From positions 1 through 42,805 of the forward strand of contig JAKBCS010000030.1 of the NCBI GenBank assembly GCA_021807595.1: DNA of 42,805 bases, given 5' to 3'. Shown here one piece after another: positions 9,529-19,834 of this stretch. The notes under the pieces are model-generated. The model did not search any database. It saw only the letters and a program-made list of their open reading frames with translations, and had not been told where the DNA came from. The stretch is from Planctomycetota bacterium. GTDB lineage: Bacteria > Planctomycetota > Planctomycetia > Gemmatales > Gemmataceae. The first letter of the stretch is position 1; the number at the start of each line of letters is the position of its first letter. The position numbers and the translations under genes are program-made.

Positions 9529-10551
9529 CTATTTCGATTTCTTGAACCATTCGTAGGCTTGAGCGACTTTGCCTTGCTCCACGTCGCCGGAATGCGGATA
9601 AATGCCGAAGCGCAGTTTGAGATGTCCGTCTTTTTCCAGGCGGACGAGATCGCGCTTGCCTCTCATATCGGGGTAGCCCGATTTGGCGCGGCCAAAGGGA
9701 TTGGCGGCCATCAGCCCGTAATCGCGGCTGTGCCAACACGAGGGTAAGGGGTTGCTGGGCGAGGTGAAGATGGCGATTCCAGCCGTTTGCCCGTCGACCG
9801 GCCCGGAATAATCGCACCATGCCGAGACGCGGCCCCAGCATTGGCTCATGCCCACTTTGCCTTCGGCGTTGGTCAGCCGGCCTTTGCCCATTTTCTCCGT
9901 CATGCTGTCGGCCACGCGCACGCCGAACGCGCCTTCCTTGGTGTCGCCGAAGACGATGGGCACAACGCTGGCATGTAAGTCGATGTCCACCACGATGAGC
10001 CGCGCCGACTCGAAATTGAAGAACTGAACGGTTCGTTTTTCGTCCATGATCTTCTCGCCGTCCGCCGTCCGCCATTCATTGTCGGTCGTTACGGAAATGC
10101 AGTGGTTCTCGCGGCGCGACTCGGACGCGCGGATGCAGACGATGCGTCCGCACCCCGGTTCCTCGGCCCAAAAGTCGATGCCCTCAACGCCCCTGCGCTT
10201 GTGCTTCAGTTTCATGCCTTCGGGGATAACGTCGCCGTAGGTGAACCACGCCGACTTTTGATGTTTGTGATCCGTCGTGCCGCCCTTCTCCGCCGCGCGC
10301 ATCGGCCAAGCGCGGGTAAGCTCGTCGCCGTTGGGTGCGAGCAATGGCCATAGGATCGGCTTGGCCAATCCGTCGCCGTATCGATAGGTCGCCGCTGGGG
10401 ACTTGCCGGAGAGAAAGGTGAAGCTGCGCTCCAGCGACGCCGGAGCGGGTGCGAACGCATCCTTGGCCGGTTCCTCGGCCTGCGAGATCTCCCACGCCGC
10501 GCAACCCAGCAACAGCGCTGCCGCGAACGCCTGACCGCTACACTTTCGCAT
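9529..10551 (-). CDS. Secreted PmoA/DUF6807-like protein
   Basis: A 340-residue exported protein resembling the planctomycete family annotated as PmoA-like or DUF6807, which is unrelated to copper methane monooxygenase despite the name. After the signal peptide (CSGQAFAAALLLGCAAWEISQAEE) come family-like segments: KPILWPLLAPNGDELTRAWPM, TDHKHQKSAWFTYGDV, WAEEPGCGRIVC, then FGVRVADSM, NPFGRAKSGYPDMRG and a final LRFGIYPHSGD. The His-rich DHKHQ segment is conserved in the family, but no reaction is established. The open frame extends to 10719, but ATG 10551 has GAGGAG at ideal distance and yields the signal peptide, so I start there. It is transcribed divergently from the next gene. Confidence 0.85.
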   Translation of the reverse strand: MRKCSGQAFAAALLLGCAAWEISQAEEPAKDAFAPAPASLERSFTFLSGKSPAATYRYGDGLAKPILWPLLAPNGDELTRAWPMRAAEKGGTTDHKHQKSAWFTYGDVIPEGMKLKHKRRGVEGIDFWAEEPGCGRIVCIRASESRRENHCISVTTDNEWRTADGEKIMDEKRTVQFFNFESARLIVVDIDLHASVVPIVFGDTKEGAFGVRVADSMTEKMGKGRLTNAEGKVGMSQCWGRVSAWCDYSGPVDGQTAGIAIFTSPSNPLPSCWHSRDYGLMAANPFGRAKSGYPDMRGKRDLVRLEKDGHLKLRFGIYPHSGDVEQGKVAQAYEWFKKSK

Positions 10552-10735
10552 GATGGTATCTCCTCGTTCACACCGTTCGAGTATACTGGCTCCCGTTTTG
10601 CCGACTTTCGCGTCGGCTGACACCTGAGGCGAGTATAAAGGGTATAGTCTTCGCGGTCTACCACCCCGTCGCGCATCCCGTCGAGGCGGGCGGCGAAGCG
10701 AATGAGTCCGAGACTTCAATCAAGGAGCGTTGTTC
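10552..10735. promoter_or_regulatory. Divergent promoter region
   Basis: A 184-bp gap between two divergently transcribed genes for exported proteins. A GAGTATAAAGGGTATAGTCT stretch near 10631-10650 is the most AT-rich part and offers TATA-like -10 candidates (TATAAA, TATAGT). I see no matching -35 and cannot assign it to one strand. Confidence 0.3.
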
Positions 10736-12337
10736 ATGCACAAACGATCGATACTGTCGGCGGCCCTGTTGGGGTTTTTCTTGACGTTGCCAACTTTGGC
10801 GTGTGCCGCCGATCGACAAGAAACCAAGAGCGATCGTCCCGCCGTTATTCTGCGTCTGGCCTCCTTCGATCAGCTGCGAGGCGATTTCGCTTATTTGGCC
10901 AACCTGATCGGCGAAGAAGAGAAAGCCAAACAGATTGACGCCCTCATCAAAGCCCAACTCGGCGACAATGGCCTCGATGGCATCGACCCGAAAAAACCCC
11001 TTGCGGCCTACGGTTCGATCGGAAGCATTGGCATTGACAGCAAGGCTATCCTCCTTCTCCCCATCGCCGACAAAAAAGCGTTCGTCGATCTCTTCACCAA
11101 CCGTTTTGACCTGAAGCCCGATAAGGGTGATGACGATGTGTATACCATCCGCATCGATAAAGTTCCCGAACCCGTCTATTTCCGCTTCGCCCACGATTAC
11201 GTCTACATCACGGTGCGGGACAAGGACGCGCTCGACAAGGATAAACTTCTCGCCCCGTCGGTCGTGTTGGCGTCCGGCAGCAAAGATCTGTTCGCCGTGA
11301 CCGTGGATGTGGCGCAAATTCCCGATAATATCAAGGAAATGGCGCTGGGAACCATCGAAAACCGTTTGGCCGACATTAAAGAACAGGAGATGCCCCAACA
11401 CACCGAGGCGCAGAAAAAGTTCCGCAACGCGGCGGTCGATGAACTGGGTACGCACATCAAAACCCTCTTCAAGCACGGCAGCGAGACGACGTTTCGCTGG
11501 AACCTCGACCGTAAGGCCGGAGATTTCTCGCTGACGATGAGTGTTGCCGGGAAGGCCGATTCGCCCTTGGCTCAGTCGATCCGCGATTTGGGCAAGGTAA
11601 AAAGTTTGACGGCCGCACTGTCGCAACCTAACTCGACCGTTAAGGGCGAGCTAAACGTCCGCCTGTCGGAGAATCTGCGGAAGCTGATGGAACCGGCCCT
11701 TCGGGACGCGGAGAAGCAGGCTTTGTCCCACGCCAAGAACGACGGCGATCGACAGGTCGTGAACGCGATTTTGAACGGTGTCATGCCCACTCTCAAAGCT
11801 GCCGAACTCGACACCACCTTCAACCTGCTAGGCCCCAATGCCAAAGGAATCTACACCTTCGTCGGCGGCGTCAAAGTCAAAAAAGGCGAGCAGCTGGAAC
11901 AGACCGTTCGCAAGATGTTCGCGCATCACGAAGAGGTGAAGCTCGACATCGAGAAGGTGGACGGCGTCTCCATCCATCGCGTTTCGCTCAAGAATGTGGA
12001 CGCTGGTATCCGCCGTGTAATGGGCGACGGACCCATGTACGTTGCCATCCGGTCGGATGCGGCATTCGTCGCGCTGGGCGACAAGGGCCTCGAAGCCGTC
12101 AAACGAGCGGCTGCCACCGCTCCAACGACGGGGAAGCTGATGGAGTTCCAGTTAGCGTTCGCACGCCTTGCGCCACTGCTCAACGCCGTCGAGCCGGCGC
12201 GAAAAGCCTTCGGCGACGACAAGGACGCCGATCGCATCCACTTGGAGCTGGAGGGGGGCAAAGCGTTGACCTTTCGGCTGACAATGAAAGCGAAACTGCT
12301 TGAGTTCACAACACGGATGCGAAAATCGCAACAGTAA
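10736..12337 (+). CDS. Exported protein of unknown function
   Basis: A 533-residue protein with a clear signal peptide (HKRSILSAALLGFFLTLPTLACAAD). ATG 10736 has AAGGAG at 10722-10727; an in-frame TTG at 10730 is less likely. The mature part is soluble, charged and alternating alpha/beta (VILRLASFDQLRGDFAYLANLIGE near the start, PKKPLAAYGSIG, KAILLLPIADKKAFVDLF, then FRLTMKAKLLEF at the end). This style resembles secreted planctomycete proteins that repeat a structural unit, but I cannot name a domain and see no catalytic motif. It converges on a small gene, with a strong palindrome between them. Existence as a gene is near certain; function unknown. Confidence 0.8.
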   Translation: MHKRSILSAALLGFFLTLPTLACAADRQETKSDRPAVILRLASFDQLRGDFAYLANLIGEEEKAKQIDALIKAQLGDNGLDGIDPKKPLAAYGSIGSIGIDSKAILLLPIADKKAFVDLFTNRFDLKPDKGDDDVYTIRIDKVPEPVYFRFAHDYVYITVRDKDALDKDKLLAPSVVLASGSKDLFAVTVDVAQIPDNIKEMALGTIENRLADIKEQEMPQHTEAQKKFRNAAVDELGTHIKTLFKHGSETTFRWNLDRKAGDFSLTMSVAGKADSPLAQSIRDLGKVKSLTAALSQPNSTVKGELNVRLSENLRKLMEPALRDAEKQALSHAKNDGDRQVVNAILNGVMPTLKAAELDTTFNLLGPNAKGIYTFVGGVKVKKGEQLEQTVRKMFAHHEEVKLDIEKVDGVSIHRVSLKNVDAGIRRVMGDGPMYVAIRSDAAFVALGDKGLEAVKRAAATAPTTGKLMEFQLAFARLAPLLNAVEPARKAFGDDKDADRIHLELEGGKALTFRLTMKAKLLEFTTRMRKSQQ

Positions 12338-12343
12338 CCGACA

Positions 12344-12733
12344 TTACCGTCCATCGCGTGGGACCGGCGGGGTGCCGGTCCCACGCGATGGGTACGTCGC
12401 CCTCCGAACGGCCTCAAAGTCTTCGCGCCAGGCGGCGATCCTCTCGCCGCGCGTCTGCCCCCCTCGGCACTTGTCGTCGTAATAGGCGTCGCCCGGTCGG
12501 CGCGTGTCGGCGCGCACCACCAGAGCGGGCAACGGCGGCATACCCATTAGGCGACAGCAATTTCCAATCTCGGCCAAAGCTCGATAGAATTGTGGATTGC
12601 GATGGTGAACCCATCCGAAATCGTCTCCGGCATCGCGCGCCAGCTCGGCCAACTCGGCGTAGGTGATGCGCGGATCGTCCAACAGTGTGCGGCGGCGGAG
12701 AATGTCGTAAACAACCTCGGCTAAGGGACTCAT
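12344..12733 (-). CDS. Small conserved-looking protein of unknown function
   Basis: A 129-residue soluble protein. The N-terminal part (PLAEVVYDILRRRTLLDDPRITYAELAELARDAGDD, residues 3-37) looks like a winged-helix or other small helical fold. The middle reads MGMPPLPALVVRADTRRPGDAYY. From memory, a PPL-ALVV-TG-PG pattern recurs in uncharacterised bacterial proteins of similar size; I could not check this. The last ~14 residues (SRGTGTPPVPRDGR) are encoded by the palindrome at 12351-12391, so the original C-terminus may have been replaced by repeat sequence. No strong ribosome-binding site is seen. It stands alone between a convergent exported-protein gene and the nucleotide-sugar cassette. 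Confidence 0.6.
   Translation of the reverse strand: MSPLAEVVYDILRRRTLLDDPRITYAELAELARDAGDDFGWVHHRNPQFYRALAEIGNCCRLMGMPPLPALVVRADTRRPGDAYYDDKCRGGQTRGERIAAWREDFEAVRRATYPSRGTGTPPVPRDGR
12351..12391. repeat. Perfect 18-bp inverted repeat between convergent genes
   Basis: 12351-12368 and 12374-12391 are exact reverse complements around a 5-nt loop (GGGGT). The palindrome starts 14 bp after the stop of the exported-protein gene and lies inside the 3' end of the opposing small gene, encoding its C-terminal tail. It has no T-run, so it is not a classical terminator. A bidirectional transcription stop or a REP-like element are both possible. Confidence 0.85.
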
Positions 12734-12877
12734 CGATCACTTTACATCCGTCGGGACATCAAAATGCCGTAGCACAGCGGTGCGGCAGCCCGAATCTCTG
12801 GGTATTCCTTGACGAGCAACCCACCGACTCGCTATTGTCATGCGAGTGAACTATCGCTTTCTAACCTAGGAAGGGTC

Positions 12878-14871
<1,994 letters not shown>

Positions 14872-14874
14872 CGA

Positions 14875-14938
14875 ATCCGATACCGCGACCGCGAAGCAGT
14901 AATCCAAACGGTTGCCGCCTCGCGTTCGCGGCTCGGAT
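14875..14938. repeat. Imperfect inverted repeat between gmd and the reductase gene
   Basis: 14875-14894 and 14920-14938 are near reverse complements (ATCCGA, then CCGCGA, then CGCGA shared, with small mismatches and one length difference), enclosing about 25 nt. It sits in the short gap inside an otherwise tight cassette and belongs to the general pattern of intergenic hairpins in this window. It could shape mRNA processing between the two genes. Confidence 0.6.
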
Positions 14939-14946
14939 AACACCGA

Positions 14947-15912
14947 ATGAGTATTGCCATGCGCATCCTGGTGACGGGCATAACGGGTTTTGCCGGAGGC
15001 CACCTCGCCGAGGCGCTGCTGGCGCATGGAGACCATCGTGTGGTCGGCGTGTCGCGGGGAGGGGAATGGTCGCAGGCATGGCGTCATTTAGCCGATCGAG
15101 TGCAACTGTTTCCAGCCGACGTGTCGCAGCGCGATTCGATCGATGAGATCTTGCGCTCGGTGGAGCCGGAACAAATCTACCACCTGGCCGGCTATCCCCA
15201 TGTGGGTCGCTCCTTTCAAGAGGCGGACGCCGCATGGCAAGGCAACCTCGCGGCCACGCGCAATCTGTACGACGCCGTTGCGCGCTGGGGAGGCAAGACT
15301 CGCCTTCTCTTCGTCGGCAGCGGATTGGTCTATGGAGGGAGCAACACGGGCGAGCGTGGCTGCACCGAAAACGATCTCTTGAAGCCCGATAATCCCTATG
15401 CCGCCAGCAAAGCAGCGGCGGATCTCATGAGCTACCAGTACGTTTGCGCGCCCGGTTTGGACATCGTGCGTGCCCGCCCGTTCAATCATATCGGCCCGCG
15501 CCAGTCGCCGCAGTTCGCCGTACCCAACTTTGCACGACAACTTGTGGCCATCGAGCGCGGCCAGCAACCGCCCATCCTGGAGACTGGGAACCTTCAAACC
15601 CGACGCGATCTCACCGATGTCCGCGATATGGTTGCCTCGTATCTTCTCCTCATGGAACGGGGGCGAAACGGCGAGGCGTACAACGTCGGATCCGGACAGA
15701 GTTCGAGCATTCAATCCGTATTGGAGCGATTGATCGAACTTTCCGGCATCGCCGTCGAAACGAGGCAAAAAACGAGTCTACTCCGCGCCCAAGACGCTGC
15801 CGTGTTGCGCGCGGACTCCAGCAAACTGCGGCGTGAAACCGGTTGGAAGCCGCGCTTCAGCCTCGATCACACTCTGAAAGACATTCTCGACTATTGGCGG
15901 CAACAATCCTGA
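14947..15912 (+). CDS. rmd: GDP-6-deoxy-D-mannose reductase-like SDR
   Basis: An extended short-chain dehydrogenase/reductase of 321 residues, best matching GDP-4-keto-6-deoxy-D-mannose reductase (Rmd), which would give GDP-D-rhamnose from the Gmd product. Visible: [16 protein letters not shown] (10-25, NAD(P) site), [21 protein letters not shown], Tyr151/Lys155 in YAASK, then [23 protein letters not shown], a motif characteristic of Rmd and related reductases, and [15 protein letters not shown] 14947 lacks a clear ribosome-binding site; ATG 14959 (MRILVTG) is an equally good start. Position directly after gmd supports the specific assignment, but a different NDP-sugar epimerase cannot be excluded from sequence alone. 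Confidence 0.82.
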   Translation: MSIAMRILVTGITGFAGGHLAEALLAHGDHRVVGVSRGGEWSQAWRHLADRVQLFPADVSQRDSIDEILRSVEPEQIYHLAGYPHVGRSFQEADAAWQGNLAATRNLYDAVARWGGKTRLLFVGSGLVYGGSNTGERGCTENDLLKPDNPYAASKAAADLMSYQYVCAPGLDIVRARPFNHIGPRQSPQFAVPNFARQLVAIERGQQPPILETGNLQTRRDLTDVRDMVASYLLLMERGRNGEAYNVGSGQSSSIQSVLERLIELSGIAVETRQKTSLLRAQDAAVLRADSSKLRRETGWKPRFSLDHTLKDILDYWRQQS

Positions 15913-15940
15913 CAACCAACGAAGGATAAGGAAACGGATA

Positions 15941-17260
15941 ATGAAGATCGCGGTTATCGGCACGGGCTACGTCGGCCTGGTCACAGGCACTTGCTTCGCC
16001 GAGTGCGGCAACGAAGTGACGTGCATCGACAAGGATGCGCGCAAGATCGAGATGCTCAAGGAAGGCCAATTGCCCATTTACGAACCGGGGTTGTTGGAAT
16101 TGGTGCAGCGCAATTGCCGCGAAGGACGGTTGCATTTCACGACCGACTTGCCAGCGGGAGTCGAGCTGGCCCAGGTCGTGTTCATCGCTGTCGGCACACC
16201 GCAATCCGCCGATGGCTCCGCCGATCTGTCCACGGTCTGGGCCGTTGCCGACGCTTTAGCCGCTACCGTTACGGGACCGAAAATCGTCGTCGTCAAAAGT
16301 ACGGTGCCGGTCGGTACCAATCGCGGTGTCCTCGAACGCATCGCCGCTCGCAATCAATACCCCATCGAAGTGGCCAGCAATCCGGAGTTTCTCAAGGAAG
16401 GGGCGGCCATTGAGGATTGCATGAAACCCGACCGCGTCGTCGTCGGCGTTCGTCGCCCCGAAGTCGCCGAGGTGCTGCGCGAACTGTACGCGCCGTTTCT
16501 CCGCACCGAAAGGCCGTTCCTCGTCATGTCGCCCGAAAGCGCCGAGATGACCAAGTATGTGGCCAACGCCATGTTGGCCACGAAGATCAGTTTCATCAAC
16601 GAGATGGCCAATCTGTGCGAACCGGTGGGAGCCGACATCAACGACGTGCGCCGCGGCATCGGCCACGACGGACGCATCGGCTTTCAGTTCTTATTTCCAG
16701 GGGCGGGTTACGGGGGGAGTTGCTTCCCAAAGGATATTCGCGCTCTCTTAAGTATGTCAAAAGCCTTGGCGGCACCCTCGCATCTCATGGACGCCGTGGA
16801 TCGCGTCAACGAAGCGCAGAAGCAAGTGCTGGTACGCAAAGTGAGACAACATTACGGCGATGCCTTGAAAAATAAAACGCTGGCCGTTTGGGGCTTGGCA
16901 TTCAAGCCGCGCACCGACGACATTCGCGAAGCCCCGGCCCTGGTGTTCATCGACGCCATGCTCGAATCCGGCGCGAGGCTGCGCGTCCACGATCCGGAGG
17001 CCATGCCCAACGTCAAGGCGATATACGGCGACAAGTTGGCATACTGCGATCGCCCCTACGGAGCGCTGGAGGGAGCCCACGGCCTGGTAATCGTCACGGA
17101 ATGGCAAGAGTTTCGCAATCCCGATTTCGAGGTGATGCGCCGACTCCTGAACGAGTGCGTCATTTTCGACGGTCGCAATCTGTACGATCCCAAAACGCCG
17201 GCGAGTTTCGGCTTCATCTACCATTCGATCGGCCGCAAGACTGCCAGCGCCGAGGAGTGA
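15941..17260 (+). CDS. ugd: UDP-glucose 6-dehydrogenase
   Basis: Oxidises UDP-glucose twice with NAD to UDP-glucuronate, a precursor for acidic polysaccharides and for UDP-xylose or UDP-galacturonate. 439 residues with the N-terminal Rossmann motif [44 protein letters not shown], the central helical linker, and the catalytic Cys261 in [12 protein letters not shown]. The C-terminal domain has [16 protein letters not shown]. All expected residues are intact and the length is standard for the TuaD/UDP-GlcDH family. AAGGATAAGGA precedes the ATG. It follows rmd by 28 bp on the same strand, making it the last gene of the nucleotide-sugar cassette. Confidence 0.96.
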   Translation: MKIAVIGTGYVGLVTGTCFAECGNEVTCIDKDARKIEMLKEGQLPIYEPGLLELVQRNCREGRLHFTTDLPAGVELAQVVFIAVGTPQSADGSADLSTVWAVADALAATVTGPKIVVVKSTVPVGTNRGVLERIAARNQYPIEVASNPEFLKEGAAIEDCMKPDRVVVGVRRPEVAEVLRELYAPFLRTERPFLVMSPESAEMTKYVANAMLATKISFINEMANLCEPVGADINDVRRGIGHDGRIGFQFLFPGAGYGGSCFPKDIRALLSMSKALAAPSHLMDAVDRVNEAQKQVLVRKVRQHYGDALKNKTLAVWGLAFKPRTDDIREAPALVFIDAMLESGARLRVHDPEAMPNVKAIYGDKLAYCDRPYGALEGAHGLVIVTEWQEFRNPDFEVMRRLLNECVIFDGRNLYDPKTPASFGFIYHSIGRKTASAEE

Positions 17261-17278
17261 TGAGCCGCAATCCAACAG

Positions 17279-17298
17279 GAGCGCGAGACTGCGCGCTC
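17279..17298 (+). terminator. Possible terminator-like hairpin after ugd
   Basis: GAGCGCG (17279-17285) pairs with CGCGCTC (17292-17298) around a 6-nt loop, 18 bp after the ugd stop. There is no T-run, so factor-independent termination is doubtful. Confidence 0.3.
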
Positions 17299-17415
17299 TC
17301 CCTCGGAGCGTGGCTGAAATCTTCGGCCGAGTATCTGTTCGAGATCATCATCCGGCGTTACGAGACGCTTTCTACAATGATGACCTCGAATCGGCCCTTG
17401 GAGGTTTGGGGCAAA

Positions 17416-17784
17416 CTAATTCGCGATGTGCCTCGCGCCGGGGCGATCCTGGACCGTTTCCTGCACCATGTGGAGATCGTGCAGATAACGGGTAAGAGTT
17501 ACCGTTTGCATCCGCAGCGCGGCAAGGGCAAGGAGTCTGCGGCGTATCTCCCACGACGTATCATCTTCCGGAACGAACGGCCGATCGCTGTAGGCAACGA
17601 TGCGGACGCCGGGTTCGCGTCCTGTGTCGTAGGGTTCGGCGATCTCCACTTCCATGGCCGCCAACTCGGGGACGGACTGTAGCGCAGGGCCGATCCTTTG
17701 CCGCATCTCTTTTTCCATCTCCAACTCGGCGATGTGAGCGGCGGCATTGGGATGGATCGTCAACGACACGCTGGCCGAGGGCAT
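17416..17784 (-). CDS. Small protein of unknown function
   Basis: I do not recognise this protein of about 122 residues (MPSASVSLTIHPNAAAHIAE at the start). It has an amphipathic, charged middle (AELEMEKEMRQRIGPALQSV), then a beta-like part (VRIVAYSDRPFVPEDD) and a helical end (IRRRLLALAALRMQTVTL). Composition is protein-like and the opposite-strand frames are not. The frame is open back to 17937, but that would run through the start of the divergent dioxygenase gene at 17888, so ATG 17784 is preferred; no strong ribosome-binding site is visible for it. It converges on ugd. The gene call itself is moderate. Confidence 0.5.
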   Translation of the reverse strand: MPSASVSLTIHPNAAAHIAELEMEKEMRQRIGPALQSVPELAAMEVEIAEPYDTGREPGVRIVAYSDRPFVPEDDTSWEIRRRLLALAALRMQTVTLTRYLHDLHMVQETVQDRPGARHIAN

Positions 17785-17887
17785 CGTTTCGTTTACGTCG
17801 TTTTCTCTTGGAAATAGAGGCGACGCGCTTTCGAGTGGTATTGCGGGAACGCTGGTTTTTTGACGGACGTTCGAGATAATAGACAAC

Positions 17888-18826
17888 ATGCTCACACAAG
17901 CGATTACCGATGGCCGGGCTTGGCGCGCGAACACCATCGACGAGCGCCGAGCGTGGTATTATTCCCTATCGTCCGCCTTTCTGGCGGCGTTGGAAGAGAC
18001 GATTCGCCGCCTGCGAGATCGCCCGCGTCCTTTTTCCGAGATTTGCCTTGCCGAGGAACCGTGCGTCGAATTCGCCCTCGAACTTCAGCCGGTGCGAACG
18101 GCTCTCGAAGACGGTCGCGGCTTTGCCATCGTCGTGGGACTGGCGAGCGATCGCCTCGCGGCATCCGAGATGCAAGTTTGTTATTGGCTGGTCGGTCAAA
18201 TGCTTGGCCGGCCCGTCGAACAGAATGTGCAGGGCACGCTACTCTACGACGTGCGCGACGGGGGGCAAGACGTTCGTTATGGCGCGCGTTTCTCCGTCAC
18301 CAACGCCGAGAGCAGTTTTCATACGGACAACTCGTTCGGCGAAGACATTGTGGACTATGTGGGTCTGTTATGTCACCGTCCCGCGAAGTGCGGGGGAATC
18401 AGCCAGGTTATCAGCGGGTATAGCGTTCACAACGAACTCCTGGCGCACAGACCTCACGAGTTGGAGCTGTTGTACCGAGCGTATCCCATCGACCGTCGCG
18501 GCGGACTGCGTATCGGCGACGCTCCCACGGCGAAATATCCCATCCTTTCGTGGGACGGCGACGGCTTGACATATCGCTATCTGCGTTATTGGATCGAATC
18601 TGGGTACGAGAAGATTGGCAAGCCGTTGGGCGAGGCCGAGCGACGGGCATTCGACGCGCTCGACGAAACAGCGAACGATCCGGCACTGCGCGTCGAATTC
18701 TCGCTGACCCCGGGCGATCTGTTCTTCGTCAACAATCGTTGGATCTTGCACAACCGCACGATGTTTGAGGATTTCGCCGAGCCGGAGCGGCGACGCCATC
18801 TGGCACGCCTCTGGCTTCGCCGCTGA
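17888..18826 (+). CDS. TauD/TfdA-family Fe(II)/2-oxoglutarate dioxygenase
   Basis: A 312-residue protein of the clavaminate synthase-like/TauD fold, which couples 2-oxoglutarate decarboxylation to hydroxylation of a substrate. The metal triad is visible: His145 and Asp147 in FHTDNSF and a distal His288 in WILHNRTMFEDF, with the 2-oxoglutarate arginine in the final PERRRHLARLWLRR. LTPGDLFFVNN precedes the distal His, as usual. The N-terminal third (WRANTIDERRAWYYSLSSAFLAALEETIRRL) is a helical part seen in subfamilies acting on amino acids or unknown substrates. Start ATG 17888 has only a weak purine stretch before it. The end is 3 bp from the convergent MBL-fold gene. The substrate is unknown; there is no linked sulfonate transporter, so taurine is not implied. 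Confidence 0.85.
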   Translation: MLTQAITDGRAWRANTIDERRAWYYSLSSAFLAALEETIRRLRDRPRPFSEICLAEEPCVEFALELQPVRTALEDGRGFAIVVGLASDRLAASEMQVCYWLVGQMLGRPVEQNVQGTLLYDVRDGGQDVRYGARFSVTNAESSFHTDNSFGEDIVDYVGLLCHRPAKCGGISQVISGYSVHNELLAHRPHELELLYRAYPIDRRGGLRIGDAPTAKYPILSWDGDGLTYRYLRYWIESGYEKIGKPLGEAERRAFDALDETANDPALRVEFSLTPGDLFFVNNRWILHNRTMFEDFAEPERRRHLARLWLRR

Positions 18827-18829
18827 GGT

Positions 18830-19633
18830 TTACTTACCCTTCGTCTCCCAGTTCAGAATGGCCACGATCGGCTCTTCAGGCGGCTTGGCCTTGGGGTCGA
18901 TGGCGATTTCATTGGTGCGCGGAAAGCGTTCGACCTTACCCATCTTTTGATCTCCGAGGAAATAGGTCAAATCGAGCAGATCGGTGTAGACGCGGGTTCC
19001 GTAGTGCATGGGCACGATGTAGCGCTTCGGCTTGAGCTGTTCGACCACTTTTTGCGCTTCGAGTCCGTTCAGAGTGTAGACGCCGCCCACCGGGATCAAC
19101 AAGACGTCGATGGGCATTAGTTCTCGCGGTTTGTCGTCGCTCTTTCGGATCTTTCGGATCTGATCGAGACTCAGTTTGTGGCCGAGATCGCCCAGATGCA
19201 CGATGCGCAGGCCATCCACATCGAGAACGAACACGCCGTTTTTGCCGCGCTGCGTGCCGGCCATTTCGTCGTGATAGGTGGCGACCGTCTGAATGCGGAC
19301 GTCCTTGAATTTCTCGTCGATGAGATTCCAGGTATCGCGGCCCCCTTCCTCTTTTTTCAGGGCGTTGATCTGTTTGGCTTCCTTGAGATTGGTGATGGCG
19401 TCGGTGCGCGTGTGATCGACGTGGAAGTGCGTCATCAGCACGAGATCGGCCTTGATCTGCGGTCGGCCATAGGCCTCTAAGGCGTGCGGATCGGTGACGA
19501 TGCGCGTTCCCTTGGTCGAGATGATCTCGAAGAACGATTGGCCGTGCCAGCGAATGACGACATTTTTGTCGTCGGCGGACGCCGCGCCGGCGATCAGGAG
19601 AAAAGCGGCCAAGGCGGGAAGAAAGCGCATCAT
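18830..19633 (-). CDS. Exported metallo-beta-lactamase-fold hydrolase (UlaG-like)
   Basis: A protein of about 267 residues with a signal peptide (RFLPALAAFLLIAGAASADD) and an MBL domain of the UlaG/YtnP-like type. Zinc ligands are in MTHFHVDHT (HxHxDH), HLGDLGH and VPMHYG. The start WHGQSFFEI, ending in TDPHALEAYGRPQIKADLVLMTH, is typical of the L-ascorbate-6-phosphate lactonase-like branch, but export argues against that cytoplasmic role, so only a metal-dependent hydrolase can be claimed. ATG 19633 (or 19630) has GGAG upstream; the frame is open to 19816, but that extension is translated from the palindromic repeat at 19669-19805 and is not coding. It converges on the dioxygenase gene. Confidence 0.88.
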   Translation of the reverse strand: MMRFLPALAAFLLIAGAASADDKNVVIRWHGQSFFEIISTKGTRIVTDPHALEAYGRPQIKADLVLMTHFHVDHTRTDAITNLKEAKQINALKKEEGGRDTWNLIDEKFKDVRIQTVATYHDEMAGTQRGKNGVFVLDVDGLRIVHLGDLGHKLSLDQIRKIRKSDDKPRELMPIDVLLIPVGGVYTLNGLEAQKVVEQLKPKRYIVPMHYGTRVYTDLLDLTYFLGDQKMGKVERFPRTNEIAIDPKAKPPEEPIVAILNWETKGK

Positions 19634-19668
19634 GGTTGAAGACTCCAAGGGGCCAGAAAATCTACCGA

Positions 19669-19805
19669 GAGACTGTCTCATAAGCTCCCCTCTCCCCTGA
19701 GTCCAGGGGAGAGTGGTCGAGAGTTGAGGGGCAAGAAATCGCGAAATCCTCGACCCCCTCACCCCAACCCCTCTCCCCCCTGAATACAGAGGGAGAGGGA
19801 CTTCT
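19669..19805. repeat. Diverged copy of the CTCTCCCC/GAGTAC palindromic repeat
   Basis: Begins GAGACTGTCTCATAAGCTCC, a diverged form of the terminal repeat at 80-103, and contains an inner hairpin, CTCTCCCCT at 19690-19698 with AGGGGAGAG at 19705-19713. A second CCCTCTCCCC... block with a GAATAC centre occupies 19769-19799. The right end is more decayed than in the other copies. It fills the gap between the MBL gene and the MFS-PlsC gene, upstream of the former. Confidence 0.7.
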
Positions 19806-19834
19806 CGGATCGCCACTGAGTTGATGATAGCGAA

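Noticed and set aside
9529-10551. Particulate methane monooxygenase subunit
   Set aside because: The PmoA label is used for this secreted family in databases, but the protein has no membrane helices beyond the signal peptide and no pMMO metal motifs.
17888-18826. Taurine dioxygenase (tauD)
   Set aside because: The fold and metal ligands match the superfamily, but no taurine-specific residues or sulfonate transporter support that substrate.
19634-19816. N-terminal extension of the MBL-fold hydrolase
   Set aside because: Translates the palindromic repeat (PLPLYSGGRG-type residues). The signal peptide and ribosome-binding site place the start at 19633.
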